Notes: generated from the sequence alone by a model not told the origin. A DNA stretch of 64,000 bases from Micromonospora sp. C28SCA-DRY-2 (GCF_030519475.1 NZ_JAUMKD010000010.1:124001-188000); one strand, 5' to 3'; positions 33,495 to 42,672 are shown, counted from the stretch's first letter. Numbers and translations are program-made.

Positions 33495-34445
33495 TCACGT
33501 CATGTCGTCGTAGCGGCGGTCGATCGGGGTCGGCGCGGCGATCGGCTCCGGGGCGGCGATCGGCGCGGCGGCGTCGACCCGCTCCCCCGCCTCCACCGGC
33601 TCCCGGTCGAACTCCAGCGGCGACACCTCGTCGTCGGCGAGGCCGGCGTAGACCTCCTTGCCGCGTCCCCGGCGCCGGTCGTTGAGGAACGCGACGCCGA
33701 CGGCGGCGAAGTAGAGCGCGCAGAGGCAGATCGCCAGGGCGGTCATCCCGAACGGGTCCGGGGTGGGGGTGACCACCGCGGAGAAGGCGAAGAAGACGAA
33801 GACCGCCACCCGCCACCAGCCCAGCAGCCGCTTCGCGCTGGCGATGCCGACGAAGTTGAGCATCAGCACCAGCAGCGGGAACTCGAACGCCACCCCGAAG
33901 AGCAGGATGAGGTTGGTGATGAACGAGACGTAGCGGGTGATGTCCAGGGTGGTGTTGATCTCGCTGCCGGAGATGTCCAGCAGGAACTCCAGGCCCTTCG
34001 AGGTGACGAAGTAGGCCAGCACCGCGCCGGCGGCGAACAGCGGCGCCGCCAGCCCGGTGAAGACGTACGCGTAGCGCCGCTCGTGCCGGTGCAGGCCCGG
34101 CGCGATGAAGGCCCAGAGCTGGTAGAGCCAGATCGGCGCGGCGAGGATCAGCCCGACCCAGAGCCCGATCTTCAGGTTGAGCAGGAACAGGTCGGCCGGC
34201 CCGAGCTGGACGAAGTCGCAGGCGCCGTTGGTCGTCTGCGCCTGCGGCAGGTCGCAGTACGGCCGCTTGAGCACGTTCAGCACCGGGCCGGCGAGCCAGA
34301 TGCCGAAGCCGAAGCCGACCAGGATCGCCAGCGACGCCTTGAACAGGCGGTTGCGCAGCTCGCGGACGTGCTCGATCAGGGTCATCGAGCCGTCGGCGGC
34401 CCGCTGGAAGTTGCTCGGACCGCGCTTACGGAGACCGAAGGCCAC
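33495..34445 (-). CDS. tatC: Sec-independent protein translocase subunit TatC
   Basis: A 316-residue TatC, the membrane receptor for twin-arginine signal peptides. It shows the conserved start MTLIEHVRELRNRLFKASLA (residues 21-40), six helices, the first periplasmic loop with a cysteine pair (PYCDLPQ, NGACDF), and VVTPTPDPFGM. A hydrophilic C-terminal tail of about 70 residues extends beyond the E. coli length, as in other actinobacteria. GTG 34445 lies 17 bases after tatA, forming a tatA-tatC unit. Confidence 0.97.
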   Translation of the reverse strand: MAFGLRKRGPSNFQRAADGSMTLIEHVRELRNRLFKASLAILVGFGFGIWLAGPVLNVLKRPYCDLPQAQTTNGACDFVQLGPADLFLLNLKIGLWVGLILAAPIWLYQLWAFIAPGLHRHERRYAYVFTGLAAPLFAAGAVLAYFVTSKGLEFLLDISGSEINTTLDITRYVSFITNLILLFGVAFEFPLLVLMLNFVGIASAKRLLGWWRVAVFVFFAFSAVVTPTPDPFGMTALAICLCALYFAAVGVAFLNDRRRGRGKEVYAGLADDEVSPLEFDREPVEAGERVDAAAPIAAPEPIAAPTPIDRRYDDMT

Positions 34446-34462
34446 GGTGGCGGGCCCTTCGG

Positions 34463-34759
34463 TCAGTTGTCGCGGACGCGGTGCACCGGGTCAACGACCG
34501 GCTGCTGCGGCGGGGCCTGGTAGGGCGCCTGCTGCGGGGCCTGCTGCCCGGCGTGCGGCGGCAGCGGCTGGTAGCCGGCCTGCGCGTCGGCCTTCTCGGC
34601 CAGGTCGCGGTCGTCGTCGTGCAGGCTCTTCGTCTCGGCCTTGATGATCCGCAGCGAGCGGCCCAGCGAACGGGCCGCGTCGGGGAGCCGCTTCGCGCCG
34701 AAGAGCAGGATCAGCACGACCACGAGTACGGCGATGTGCCACGGCTTGAGGGCACCCAT
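34463..34759 (-). CDS. tatA: Sec-independent protein translocase subunit TatA
   Basis: A 98-residue TatA: one N-terminal transmembrane helix (AVLVVVLILLFGAKRLPDAAR, with the FGAKRLP hinge), an amphipathic helix, then a proline/glutamine-rich tail. It polymerises to form the Tat translocation site. ATG 34759 has GGAGC upstream. The 209-base gap before it (34760-34968) holds no gene. Order pafC-x-tatA-tatC follows the actinobacterial pattern. Confidence 0.96.
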   Translation of the reverse strand: MGALKPWHIAVLVVVLILLFGAKRLPDAARSLGRSLRIIKAETKSLHDDDRDLAEKADAQAGYQPLPPHAGQQAPQQAPYQAPPQQPVVDPVHRVRDN

Positions 34760-34968
34760 GGGAAGCTCCAGTCGCTCTGTGTGTCTGGCAAGGGGTGTGT
34801 CGCAGCCCATCGTACGTGCGCCGAAGGCCGTTGCCACCCGCCGGGCGGTGGTGGTTCGGCCCGGCCGGTGAAGTCTTGACCAACCCCGAGTGTCCCGTCA
34901 ACCGCCCGCGCCCGATCGTTCCTGCGCGCAATCCGGCCGGACCGCGCAGGGACGACAACGACGGTCGA

Positions 34969-35217
34969 TCAGTCGCCGCGCTTCGCCTTGATCAGTTCCA
35001 GCCGCCGCTGGGCGGTGTCGAGCTGCTCCTGGAGCGTCTCGGCGCGCTGCTGGAGGCTCTCCGCGCTGTCCCGCAGCGCCTCCGCCTCGGTCGCCCGCCG
35101 TTGCAGGGCCAGCGCCGCACGGCGCAACCGGGGCAGCCGGGCCAGCACCGTCCGGACGGCCAGCGCGAACCCGACGAGCGCGACCAGCACCACCGCGAGC
35201 ACGATCCACGTCACCAC
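34969..35217 (-). CDS. Membrane-anchored coiled-coil protein of unknown function
   Basis: An 82-residue protein: an N-terminal hydrophobic helix (residues 3-22) is followed by a basic stretch and a long heptad-rich helix (ATEAEALRDSAESLQQRAET) predicted to form a coiled coil. I recognise no named family. GTG codons at 35217 and 35214 are adjacent candidate starts, 10 bases after the pafC stop, so it belongs to the pafB-pafC unit. Position between pafC and tatA suggests a conserved local partner, function unknown. Confidence 0.8.
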   Translation of the reverse strand: MVTWIVLAVVLVALVGFALAVRTVLARLPRLRRAALALQRRATEAEALRDSAESLQQRAETLQEQLDTAQRRLELIKAKRGD

Positions 35218-35227
35218 GGCGGTCAGC

Positions 35228-36289
35228 CTACTGGGCGCCCGCCGTCATCGCCGGATCGGTGGACGGCGCCGCGGCCGTGTCGGGTCCGCCCGCCGGTTGC
35301 GCGGGCGCGGGGCCGGGGACCGGCGAGGCGTACGCGTCGAGCGCCGCCGCGGCCGCCGCGCGCACCTGTTCGGCCAGCTCGACCGGGGCGACCACGGTCA
35401 CCTCCGGGCCGAGGCCGAGCACGAACCGGCGGGCCCAGGCCAGGTCGGTCACCCGCAGCGAGACCAGCCACTGGTCGCCGTCGCCGGCCGCCACCGACTC
35501 GCACGGGTAGTACTCGGTGATCCACCGCTCGCTCCGGCCGACCCGCAGGGTGATCAGCGGCAGGTCCGGCGAGGGGCGGAACACCCCGTCGCTGAGGTCG
35601 TGCGGGCGGGCCTGCGGCGGCACCACGGCCGGCTCGTCCAGCTCGGTGACCGCGTCGATCCGGTCGGAGCGGAACAGCCGCACCGCCTCGGCCCGGCGGC
35701 ACCACGCCTCCACGTACGCCCGCCCGCCGACCATCAGCATCCGCAGCGGGTCGACCACCCGTTCGGTGGTCTCGTCCCGGGCGGCCGTGTAGTAGGTGAT
35801 CCGCAGCGCCCGGCCGCTCTCCACGGCGGCCCGCAGCTCCTGCACCCGGCGGGTGTCGGCGGGCAGCCGGACCTCGACCGGCGCGGTCACCAGGTCACCC
35901 GCCGCGTCCTCGATCTTGGCCAGCGCCCGTTCCACCGCCTCCCGGTTGGCCACCCCCGGCGTCTCGGCGAGCATCCGCAGCGCCACCACCAGGGCGAGCG
36001 CCTCGTCCGGGGTGAGCCGCAGCGGCCGGTCGATGCCGGCGTCGTAGGTGATGGTGACCCGGTCGCCGTCGAAGGCCATGTCGATCAGGTCGCCGGGCCC
36101 GTAGCCGGGCAGCCCGCACACCCAGAGCAGTTCCAGGTCCTCGCGCAGCTGCCGCTCGGTGACGCCCAGGTCGCCGGCCGCCTCGGCGATCTCGATGCCG
36201 GGGCGGGCCAGCAGGTAGGGCACCAGGTTGAGCAGCCGGGCGAGCCGGTCGGCGGAGGCCCGGCCGCCCTTGGCCGCCGGGCGGGTCAT
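35228..36289 (-). CDS. pafC: WYL-domain transcriptional regulator PafC
   Basis: A 353-residue protein: N-terminal helix-turn-helix (LARLLNLVPYLLARPGIEIA, GVTERQLREDLELLWVCG), central WYL domain (RITYYTAARDETTERVVDPL, AYVEAWCRRAEAVRLFRSDR) and WCX extension. PafB and PafC form the heterodimeric activator of the RecA-independent DNA damage response in mycobacteria. ATG 36289 overlaps the pafB stop (ATGA). The last 35 residues are an Ala/Pro-rich tail. Confidence 0.95.
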   Translation of the reverse strand: MTRPAAKGGRASADRLARLLNLVPYLLARPGIEIAEAAGDLGVTERQLREDLELLWVCGLPGYGPGDLIDMAFDGDRVTITYDAGIDRPLRLTPDEALALVVALRMLAETPGVANREAVERALAKIEDAAGDLVTAPVEVRLPADTRRVQELRAAVESGRALRITYYTAARDETTERVVDPLRMLMVGGRAYVEAWCRRAEAVRLFRSDRIDAVTELDEPAVVPPQARPHDLSDGVFRPSPDLPLITLRVGRSERWITEYYPCESVAAGDGDQWLVSLRVTDLAWARRFVLGLGPEVTVVAPVELAEQVRAAAAAALDAYASPVPGPAPAQPAGGPDTAAAPSTDPAMTAGAQ

Positions 36290-37284
36290 CGGGCCCCTCC
36301 GGTGGCGGCCAGGTCCTCGTGCCGGGTGGCGATCTCCTTGAGCCGCTGGATGACCGCCTCGCGCACCTCCGGCGGGTCGAGCACCCGGACGTCCGGGCCG
36401 TAGCCGACCAGCTGGCCGGCGAGCGAGTCCGGGTCGGCGTACGGCAGCACCAGCCGGTCGGCGGCGCCGCCCGGGGTGACGCTCACCGCCCAGCGGCGCA
36501 GCCCCGCGGCGCGGCCGGGGGTGACCAGCACGGTGGCCCGGCCGGCCCGCTCCACCGGGCCCGACCAGCGGGCCACGTGGCTGATCAGGTCGACCCCGGC
36601 CGGCGGCTGGTAGCCGCCCGGCTGGCCGGTGACCCGGACCGCGCCGACCACCCGGGAGAGCCGGAAGCAGCGGGTGGCCGCCCGGTCCAGGTCGTGCCCG
36701 ACCACGTACCACCGGCCGCGCCAGCAGACCACGCCCCACGGCTGGAGGCGGCGCCGGCTCGGCGCGTCCCGATCGGGCACCCGGTAGTCGAAGCTGACCT
36801 CGCGGCGGTCCCGGGCGGCGGCGGTGAGCGGCGCGAACGCCGGATCGACCGTGACCATCGGCTCCAGGCCCAGGGTGGCCTGCGGGTCCACGTCGACGCC
36901 GGCGGCGCGCAGCTTGGCCAGCCCGGAGGAGGCGGCGGCGGCCAGGCCGGCGTGCTGCCAGAGCCGGGCGGCGATGCCCACCGCGGCGGCCTCGTCCGGT
37001 TCGAGGGGGATGTCGGGCAGGGCGTACTCCCGGCGGGCGATCCGGTAGCCGGGCTCGGCGTCGAAGACGCTCGCCGTCCCGGTCTCCAGCGGCACGCCCA
37101 GCTCCCGCAGTTCGGCCTTGTCCCGCTCGAACTTGCGCTGGAACGCCTCGTGGTCGCGGGCGTCGTCCGGGTCGTGCTCGTAGCCGGGCACGGTCGCGGC
37201 GATCTGCGCGGCGGTCAGGAACCGTCGCGTGGACAGCAGGCAGATCACCAGGTTGACCAGGCGCTCGGTGCGGGTCCGCGACAC
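36286..37284 (-). CDS. pafB: WYL-domain transcriptional regulator PafB
   Basis: A 332-residue paralogue of PafC with the same order: winged helix at the N-terminus (ERLVNLVICLLSTRRFLTAA, FERDKAELRELGVPLE), WYL domain (VSFDYRVPDRDAPSRRRLQP, GRWYVVGHDLDRAATRCFRL) and WCX domain. It acts with PafC in the DNA-damage response; the name comes from its co-location with pafA. GTG 37284 is preceded by TAGCGT (37291-37296) at 6 bases, so the unit starts with a leaderless message. Confidence 0.95.
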   Translation of the reverse strand: MSRTRTERLVNLVICLLSTRRFLTAAQIAATVPGYEHDPDDARDHEAFQRKFERDKAELRELGVPLETGTASVFDAEPGYRIARREYALPDIPLEPDEAAAVGIAARLWQHAGLAAAASSGLAKLRAAGVDVDPQATLGLEPMVTVDPAFAPLTAAARDRREVSFDYRVPDRDAPSRRRLQPWGVVCWRGRWYVVGHDLDRAATRCFRLSRVVGAVRVTGQPGGYQPPAGVDLISHVARWSGPVERAGRATVLVTPGRAAGLRRWAVSVTPGGAADRLVLPYADPDSLAGQLVGYGPDVRVLDPPEVREAVIQRLKEIATRHEDLAATGGAR

Positions 37285-37290
37285 GCGGTA

Positions 37291-37296
37291 ACGCTA
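37291..37296 (-). promoter_or_regulatory. -10 element of pafBC
   Basis: On the minus strand TAGCGT ends 6 bases before GTG 37284. Confidence 0.45.
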
Positions 37297-37384
37297 GCAG
37301 CCCGCGCGCCGGGAACGCGCACCCACGCGCCGGGGACGCCGGCGGCACCCGCCGCGTCGCCCGGCGGGAGGTCGCCGGCGGCCA

Positions 37385-37390
37385 TAGGGT
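37385..37390 (+). promoter_or_regulatory. -10 element of the CDF transporter gene
   Basis: TAGGGT ends 6 bases before GTG 37397. Confidence 0.4.
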
Positions 37391-37396
37391 GACCTG

Positions 37397-38386
37397 GTGA
37401 CCGCGCCGACCGTCCGGACCGAGAGCGTCGGCACGGTGGTCGTCGCCGGGGCCGCCAACCTCGCCATCGCGGTGGCGAAGCTGGTCGCCGGGCTGATCTC
37501 CGGTTCGGCGGCGATGCTCTCCGAGGCGGTCCACTCGGTCGCCGACACCACCACCGAGGTGCTGCTCTACCTGGCGCTGCGCCGGGGCGCGCGGCCGGCG
37601 GACGCCCGGCGCCCGTTCGGCTACGGCAAGGAGAGCTACGTCTGGGCGTTCCTGGCCGCGCTGTTCACGTTCGTCGCCGGGGCCGGCTTCGCCGTCACCC
37701 ACGGCGTCACCACCATCCTCGTGCACGAGCACAGCGGCGACTACCTGGTCTCGTACGTGGTGCTGGCGGTCTCGTTCGTGATCGAGTCGGTCTCCCTGGC
37801 CCGGGCCGCCCGCCAGGTCCGCGGCGAGTCCCGGCGCTGGCGCACCACCCCGCGGCGCTACCTGCGGCTGACCGCGGACACCACGGTGAAGGCGGTCTTC
37901 CTGGAGGACAGCGCCGCCCTGATCGGGCTGGTGCTGGCCGCCGCCGGGGTGGCGCTGTCCGAGCTGACCGGCGACGAACTCTACGACGGGATCGCCTCGA
38001 TCCTGATCGGCGTGCTGCTCCTGGTGGTCGCCGTGACGCTGGCGCTGCGCAACCTGTCGCTGCTGGTGGGGCGGTCGGTGCCGGACCGGCTGCGCCGGGA
38101 GATCGAACGCGAGCTGGCCGACCTGCCCGCGGTGCGGCGGATCGACACCCTGCTGACCATGCAGATCGGCCCGGCCGACATCCTGGTCGCCGCCAAGGTC
38201 GACTTCGACGACGTGGCCACCGGCGGGCAGATCGAGGCCGCCGCCGACGCCGCGGAGCGCCGGCTGACCGGCCGCTGGCCGGAGATCCGGTACGTCTTCC
38301 TCGACCCGACCCCGGCCGCCGCGCGCGGCAACCGACCCGACCGGTACGACCCCGGCCGGCCACCGGCCGGCACCGGGCCCGACTGA
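37397..38386 (+). CDS. Cation diffusion facilitator family transporter
   Basis: A 329-residue CDF protein, a metal/proton antiporter exporting divalent cations such as zinc or manganese. Six helices are visible; SGSAAMLSEAVHSVADTTTE carries the metal-site HxxxD (residues 48-52), followed by RPFGYGKESYVWAF, typical of the family. A C-terminal cytoplasmic ferredoxin-like domain runs from about residue 235. GTG 37397 with a -10 at 6 bases suggests a leaderless message. Metal specificity is not clear. Confidence 0.93.
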   Translation: MTAPTVRTESVGTVVVAGAANLAIAVAKLVAGLISGSAAMLSEAVHSVADTTTEVLLYLALRRGARPADARRPFGYGKESYVWAFLAALFTFVAGAGFAVTHGVTTILVHEHSGDYLVSYVVLAVSFVIESVSLARAARQVRGESRRWRTTPRRYLRLTADTTVKAVFLEDSAALIGLVLAAAGVALSELTGDELYDGIASILIGVLLLVVAVTLALRNLSLLVGRSVPDRLRREIERELADLPAVRRIDTLLTMQIGPADILVAAKVDFDDVATGGQIEAAADAAERRLTGRWPEIRYVFLDPTPAAARGNRPDRYDPGRPPAGTGPD

Positions 38387-38412
38387 CGCCACCGTCCGGC
38401 GACGGCCCTGGG

Positions 38413-38478
38413 GGCAGCGGGCCGCACCGGCCAGCCTGACGGCAGCGGACGGCACCGGGCCCGCCTGGCGGCATCGGG
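38413..38478 (+). repeat. Degenerate ~28-base tandem repeat
   Basis: Units starting GGCAGCGGGCC (38413), GGCAGCGGACG (38441) and GGCATCGGGGT (38470) repeat at 28-29 bases in the gap after the CDF gene. Copies are imperfect. Confidence 0.45.
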
Positions 38479-38600
38479 GTGGCGGCGGCCGGCACGACCG
38501 CCGGCGCCCGGACGCCGGCGGAACGGCTGCCCGCCCCGCGCCGACCCACCGGGCGTCACGCCGGCGGTCCCCCGCCCCGGTCGCCGCCACCCGCCCCCGA

Positions 38601-38606
38601 TACGGT
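38601..38606 (+). promoter_or_regulatory. -10 element of the DUF3866 gene
   Basis: TACGGT ends 7 bases before ATG 38614. Confidence 0.4.
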
Positions 38607-38613
38607 GCCGGGC

Positions 38614-39699
38614 ATGGTGCGATGGCGGTCCGGAACGGTGACGGCGCTGCGGCGGCAGTGGGCCGGGGCGGTCGAACTCGACGTCGCCCTGCCGGACGGC
38701 GGCACCATGCGGGCGCTGGCCTACCCCGAGCTCGTCGGCCGGCCGGAACCCGGCGACCGGGTGCTGCTCAACGCCGGCGCGCTGCTGATGGGGCTCGGCA
38801 CCGGCGGTTACGCCCTGGTGGTGGCGCTGCCGGACCGGCTACCGCCGGACCCGCCGCAGGCGCTGGACAGCCGCGACGCCGGCCACCTGGTCAAGGCCCG
38901 CTACACCCCGTTGCAGCCGATTCTGCTCGGCGTGGACGAGGAGGCGTCACCGCACCGGGCGGTGCTCGCGGCCGCCGAGGACGTCGCCGGCCTGCCCGTG
39001 GTCACCGCCGACCTGCACTCGGCGCTGCCGGCGATCCTGGCCGGGATCCGCGCCGACGTCCCCGGCGCGCGGGTGGCCTACCTGCTCACCGACGGCGGGG
39101 CGCTGCCCGCCTGGTTCTCCCGCACCCTCGCCGGGCTGCGCGACGAACTGGTCGGCACGATCACCGTCGGGCAGGCGTTCGGCGGCGACCTGGAGGCGGC
39201 CACCCTGCACAGCGGACTGCTCGCCGCCCGGCACGTGCTCCACGCCGACCTGGCGATCGTCGCCCAGGGGCCGGGCAACCTGGGCACCGGCACCCGCTGG
39301 GGCTTCTCCGGGGTGGCCGTCGGCGAGGCGGTCAACGCGATCGCCGCGCTGGGCGGGCGGCCCGTCGGGTCGCTGCGCATCTCCGCCGCCGACCCGCGTC
39401 CCCGGCACCGCGGCGTGTCGCACCACAGCCTCACCGCGTACGGCCGGGTGGCGCTGGCCGCCGCCGAGCTGGTGGTGCCCGACGGCCTCGACCCGGCGCT
39501 GGCCGCCGAGGTCGACGCGACCCTGGACCCGCTGGCGGCGCGGCACCGGATCGTCCGGGTGCCCACCGACGGGCTGGACGCCGCGCTGCGCGCCACCGCT
39601 GTGCCACTGTCCACCATGGGCCGTGGCCTGGACGCCGACCACGCCTACTTCCTGGCCGCCGCCGCGGCCGGCCGGCACGCCGCCCGCCTCGCGGGCTGA
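38614..39699 (+). CDS. DUF3866 family protein
   Basis: A 361-residue soluble protein of the DUF3866 family found in actinobacteria and some Firmicutes. Recognisable blocks are VLLNAGALLMGLGTGGYALV, GHLVKARYTPLQPILLGVDE, TVGQAFGGDLEAATLHSGLL, and IVAQGPGNLGTGTRWGFSG. The glycine-rich segments suggest a nucleotide- or phosphate-binding fold, but no activity is established. ATG 38614 is preceded by a TACGGT -10 and no ribosome site. It converges on the oxalate-decarboxylase-like gene with only 30 bases between stops. Confidence 0.85.
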   Translation: MVRWRSGTVTALRRQWAGAVELDVALPDGGTMRALAYPELVGRPEPGDRVLLNAGALLMGLGTGGYALVVALPDRLPPDPPQALDSRDAGHLVKARYTPLQPILLGVDEEASPHRAVLAAAEDVAGLPVVTADLHSALPAILAGIRADVPGARVAYLLTDGGALPAWFSRTLAGLRDELVGTITVGQAFGGDLEAATLHSGLLAARHVLHADLAIVAQGPGNLGTGTRWGFSGVAVGEAVNAIAALGGRPVGSLRISAADPRPRHRGVSHHSLTAYGRVALAAAELVVPDGLDPALAAEVDATLDPLAARHRIVRVPTDGLDAALRATAVPLSTMGRGLDADHAYFLAAAAAGRHAARLAG

Positions 39700-39729
39700 G
39701 CCGCTCCGCCGCGCCGTCCGGCGGTGCCG

Positions 39730-40869
39730 CTACCGGACGACCGGCCGCTTGTCCCGGGGCAGCGCCTCGATCAGCTCCCGGGGCAGGTTCAGGGTGTCCG
39801 CGACCACCTGGTGCGGGGTGTTCGCCATCCACTGGGCCAGCGAGATGTCGGCGAACCGCGGCTTGCGGAACATCTCCAGGAACACCAGCGGCTCGCTGCC
39901 CCGGTTCTCGATGTAGTGCCCGTAGGCGAACGGCACGTAGCCCACGTCGCCGGCCCGGAAGTCGAAGGTGCGGGCCGCGCCGGTGCCGGCGAACACCCCC
40001 ATCCGGCCCCGCCCGGAGATGTAGTACTGCCACTCGTCGTCGGTGGGATGCCAGTGCAGCTCCCGCAGCCCGCCCGGATCGACCTCCACCAGCGCGGCGC
40101 AGATGGTGGTGGCGGCCGGGAAGTTCGACACGTCGGCGATGCGCACCGAGCCGCCCGGGAAGCGGTGCGGCTGCTGGGCCAGCATCCGGTGGCTGAACGT
40201 GCTCGGCACGTCCCCGGTCGGGCTGATTACCCGGTCCCGCTCCAGCGGCGGCGGCACCTGGCCGGCGAAGATGTACCTCTCCCGCTCGGGCAGGTTCGCC
40301 AGCTGCTCCGGCGCCCAGCCGAAGTTCTTCGCCAGCACGTCGCGCGGGGTGTGCGCGAAGAAGTCGCTGATCAGGAAGGTGCCGTTCTCCGAGAACGCGC
40401 CGTCGTCGAAGACCAGCAGGAACTCCACCCCCTCGTCGAGGGCCTGGATGTGGTGCGGCACCCCCTGCGGGAAGAACCACAGGTCCCCGGCGCGGACGTC
40501 GTCGAGGAAGGTACGGCCCTCCTGGTCGACCGCGCTGATCCGGCAGCTGCCCCGCAGCACGTACGCCCACTCGGACTGCTTGTGCCAGTGCAGCTCCCGG
40601 TAGGCGCCCGGTTCCAGCCGCATGTCCACGCCGCTGAGTTCGGTGGCGATCGGCAGCTCACGCTGGGTGACCTCGCGGGTCCAGCCGCCCCGCTCGATCC
40701 GGTTGTGCGCGTCGGAGAAGGAGAAGCGCAGGTTCGGCACGGTCCCCGCGTCGGTCGGCGGCGGGGTCAGCAGGTCCGGGTTCTCCCGGTCCCGCAGGAC
40801 GTCCCGCGGCCCGGGGTCGTCGCCACCCCGTATCCCCCGCTGCGGTTGTGGCAGCCGTTCCTCGCCCAT
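39730..40869 (-). CDS. Oxalate decarboxylase-like bicupin
   Basis: A 379-residue protein with two cupin domains (about 75-165 and 235-340). Both carry the metal-binding set: HWHKQSEWAYVLRG in the first and HWHPTDDEWQYYISG in the second, with later histidines in PQGVPHHIQ and VPFAYGHYIEN. The lid loop reads SENGT, keeping the Glu that acts as proton donor in B. subtilis OxdC (SENST), which favours decarboxylation of oxalate to formate over oxidation. No signal peptide. ATG 40869. The FNT anion channel at 32.6 kb is not adjacent, so a formate link is only speculative. Confidence 0.9.
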   Translation of the reverse strand: MGEERLPQPQRGIRGGDDPGPRDVLRDRENPDLLTPPPTDAGTVPNLRFSFSDAHNRIERGGWTREVTQRELPIATELSGVDMRLEPGAYRELHWHKQSEWAYVLRGSCRISAVDQEGRTFLDDVRAGDLWFFPQGVPHHIQALDEGVEFLLVFDDGAFSENGTFLISDFFAHTPRDVLAKNFGWAPEQLANLPERERYIFAGQVPPPLERDRVISPTGDVPSTFSHRMLAQQPHRFPGGSVRIADVSNFPAATTICAALVEVDPGGLRELHWHPTDDEWQYYISGRGRMGVFAGTGAARTFDFRAGDVGYVPFAYGHYIENRGSEPLVFLEMFRKPRFADISLAQWMANTPHQVVADTLNLPRELIEALPRDKRPVVR

Positions 40870-41048
40870 GCGTCCGCCTCTCCCGGGTCGGCCGGTCCGC
40901 GCCGCGCCCGGCGGGCGCCGCGGGCCGCGTGGCCGCAGCCCCGGTCCCGGGCCGCCACGTCGGCGGCCCCCGGGTACCCGTCGACTGGACCCGGCCGGGC
41001 CAACCAGTGGCCCGCCGGGGTCAGCGGAAGCGGCGCGGGCCGGGCCGG

Positions 41049-41234
41049 TCAGGCGAGGAAGATCAGGCCGAGCCAGGCACCGACGATCACCACCAGCGCG
41101 ACCGCGAGCACCCAGGTCGGCACCGTGTACTCACCGCGGCGGTTGCGCTCGATCTCGGCGCGGATCTTCTCGCGGCGGCGCTCGATGAAGTTCGGCCGCT
41201 GCCGGTCGCCGCCGGAAGGTTCGGAAGTCGTCAT
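41049..41234 (-). CDS. Small tail-anchored membrane protein
   Basis: A 61-residue protein: a hydrophilic, basic N-terminal half (NFIERRREKIRAEIERNRRG) and one C-terminal hydrophobic helix (residues 40-60). No family is recognised with certainty. ATG 41234. It lies 67 bases downstream of pafA on the same strand and may be cotranscribed. The 179 bases beyond its stop (40870-41048) contain nothing recognisable. Confidence 0.75.
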   Translation of the reverse strand: MTTSEPSGGDRQRPNFIERRREKIRAEIERNRRGEYTVPTWVLAVALVVIVGAWLGLIFLA

Positions 41235-41301
41235 GGCGCGGTCAGCCTACCCGGCCGCCCGGCCCCGGACGGTACCGCCGTGGGGGCCGGGCGGCGCGCC
41301 G

Positions 41302-42660
41302 TCACATGCTGGCGATCAGCCGCTCCACCCGCTCGTCGTACGCCCGGAACGGGTCCTTGCAGAGCACTGTGCGCTGCGCCTGGTCGTTGAGCTTCAGGTG
41401 CACCCAGTCGACGGTGAAGTCGCGCCGCTTCTCCTGGGCGTGCCGGATGAACTCGCCGCGCAGCCGGGCCCGGGTGGTCTGCGGCGGGGTCTCCTTGGCC
41501 TCGAAGATCTCCGGGTCGGTGGCCACCCGGTCCACCTCGCCGCGCCGCTCCAGCAGCCCGTAGAGGCCGCGGCCACGGCGCAGGTCGTGGTAGGCGAGGT
41601 CCATCTGCGCCACCCGGGGGTGCGACAGCGGCAGGTCGTGCTTGCGCTGGTAGCGCTCGATCAGGCGCAGCTTGGTCACCCAGTCGATCTCCCGGGCCAC
41701 CGGCTCCAGGTCGCCGGTCTCCACCGCGCGCAGCACCCGGCCCCACAGCTCCACCACCCGCTTGGCGGTCTGGTCGCCGCCGCGCCGCTCGACGAACTCG
41801 GTCGCCTTGGCCAGGTACTCCTGCTGGATCTCCAGCGCGCTCACCTCCTTGCCGGAGGCGAGGCGCACCTTGCGCCGGCCGGTGATGTCGTGCGACACCT
41901 CGCGGATCGCCCGGATCGGGTTCTCCAGGGTGAGGTCGCGCATCACCACGCCGGCCTCGATCATCCGCAGCACGATGTCGGCGGTGCCGACCTTCAGCAG
42001 CGTGGTGACCTCGTTCATGTTGGAGTCGCCGACGATGACGTGCAGCCGGCGGTAGCGCTCCGCGTCGGCGTGCGGCTCGTCCCGGGTGTTGATGATCGGC
42101 CGGCTGCGGGTGGTCGCCGAGGAGACGCCCTCCCAGATGTGCTCGGCGCGCTGGGACAGGCAGTAGACCGCGCCGCGCGGGGTCTGCAGCACCTTGCCCG
42201 CGCCGCAGATCAGCTGCCGGGTGACCAGGAACGGGATCAGCACGTCGGCCAGCCGGCCGAACTCGCCGTGCCGGGAGACCAGGTAGTTCTCGTGGCAGCC
42301 GTACGAGTTGCCGGCCGAGTCGGTGTTGTTCTTGAACAGGTAGATCTCACCCGCGATGCCCTCGTCGTGCAGCCGCTTCTCCGCGTCGACGAGCAGCCCC
42401 TCCAGGATCCGCTCGCCGGCCCGGTCGTGGGCGACCAGGTCGACCACCGAGTCGCACTCCGGGGTGGCGTACTCGGGGTGCGAGCCGACGTCGAGGTAGA
42501 GCCGGGCGCCGTTGCGCAGGAACACGTTGCTCGACCGGCCCCAGGACACCACCCGGCGGAAGAGGTACCGGGCGACCTCGTCAGGGGAGAGCCGCCGCTG
42601 CCCCCGATAGGTGCAGGTGACGCCGTACTCGGTCTCGAGGCCGAAGATTCGCCGCTCCAT
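41302..42660 (-). CDS. pafA: Pup-protein ligase PafA
   Basis: A 452-residue glutamine-synthetase-like ligase that joins the C-terminal glutamate of Pup to substrate lysines using ATP. It starts MERRIFGLETEYGVTCTYRG, with the metal-binding glutamate in ETEYG, and has GSHPEYATPECDS, FKNNTDSAGNSYGCHENYLV and INTRDEPHADAERYRRLHVI, shared with Dop. It lacks the Dop insertion loop near residue 40. ATG 42660 is preceded by TAATGT (42667-42672) at 6 bases and no ribosome site: leaderless. It lies 7 kb from prcA, separated by the rhamnose cassette. Confidence 0.97.
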   Translation of the reverse strand: MERRIFGLETEYGVTCTYRGQRRLSPDEVARYLFRRVVSWGRSSNVFLRNGARLYLDVGSHPEYATPECDSVVDLVAHDRAGERILEGLLVDAEKRLHDEGIAGEIYLFKNNTDSAGNSYGCHENYLVSRHGEFGRLADVLIPFLVTRQLICGAGKVLQTPRGAVYCLSQRAEHIWEGVSSATTRSRPIINTRDEPHADAERYRRLHVIVGDSNMNEVTTLLKVGTADIVLRMIEAGVVMRDLTLENPIRAIREVSHDITGRRKVRLASGKEVSALEIQQEYLAKATEFVERRGGDQTAKRVVELWGRVLRAVETGDLEPVAREIDWVTKLRLIERYQRKHDLPLSHPRVAQMDLAYHDLRRGRGLYGLLERRGEVDRVATDPEIFEAKETPPQTTRARLRGEFIRHAQEKRRDFTVDWVHLKLNDQAQRTVLCKDPFRAYDERVERLIASM

Positions 42661-42666
42661 GATGAG

Positions 42667-42672
42667 ACATTA
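42667..42672 (-). promoter_or_regulatory. -10 element of pafA
   Basis: On the minus strand TAATGT ends 6 bases before ATG 42660. Confidence 0.55.

Noticed and set aside
39730..40869. Oxalate oxidase
   Set aside because: The SENGT lid loop keeps the Glu expected of decarboxylases.
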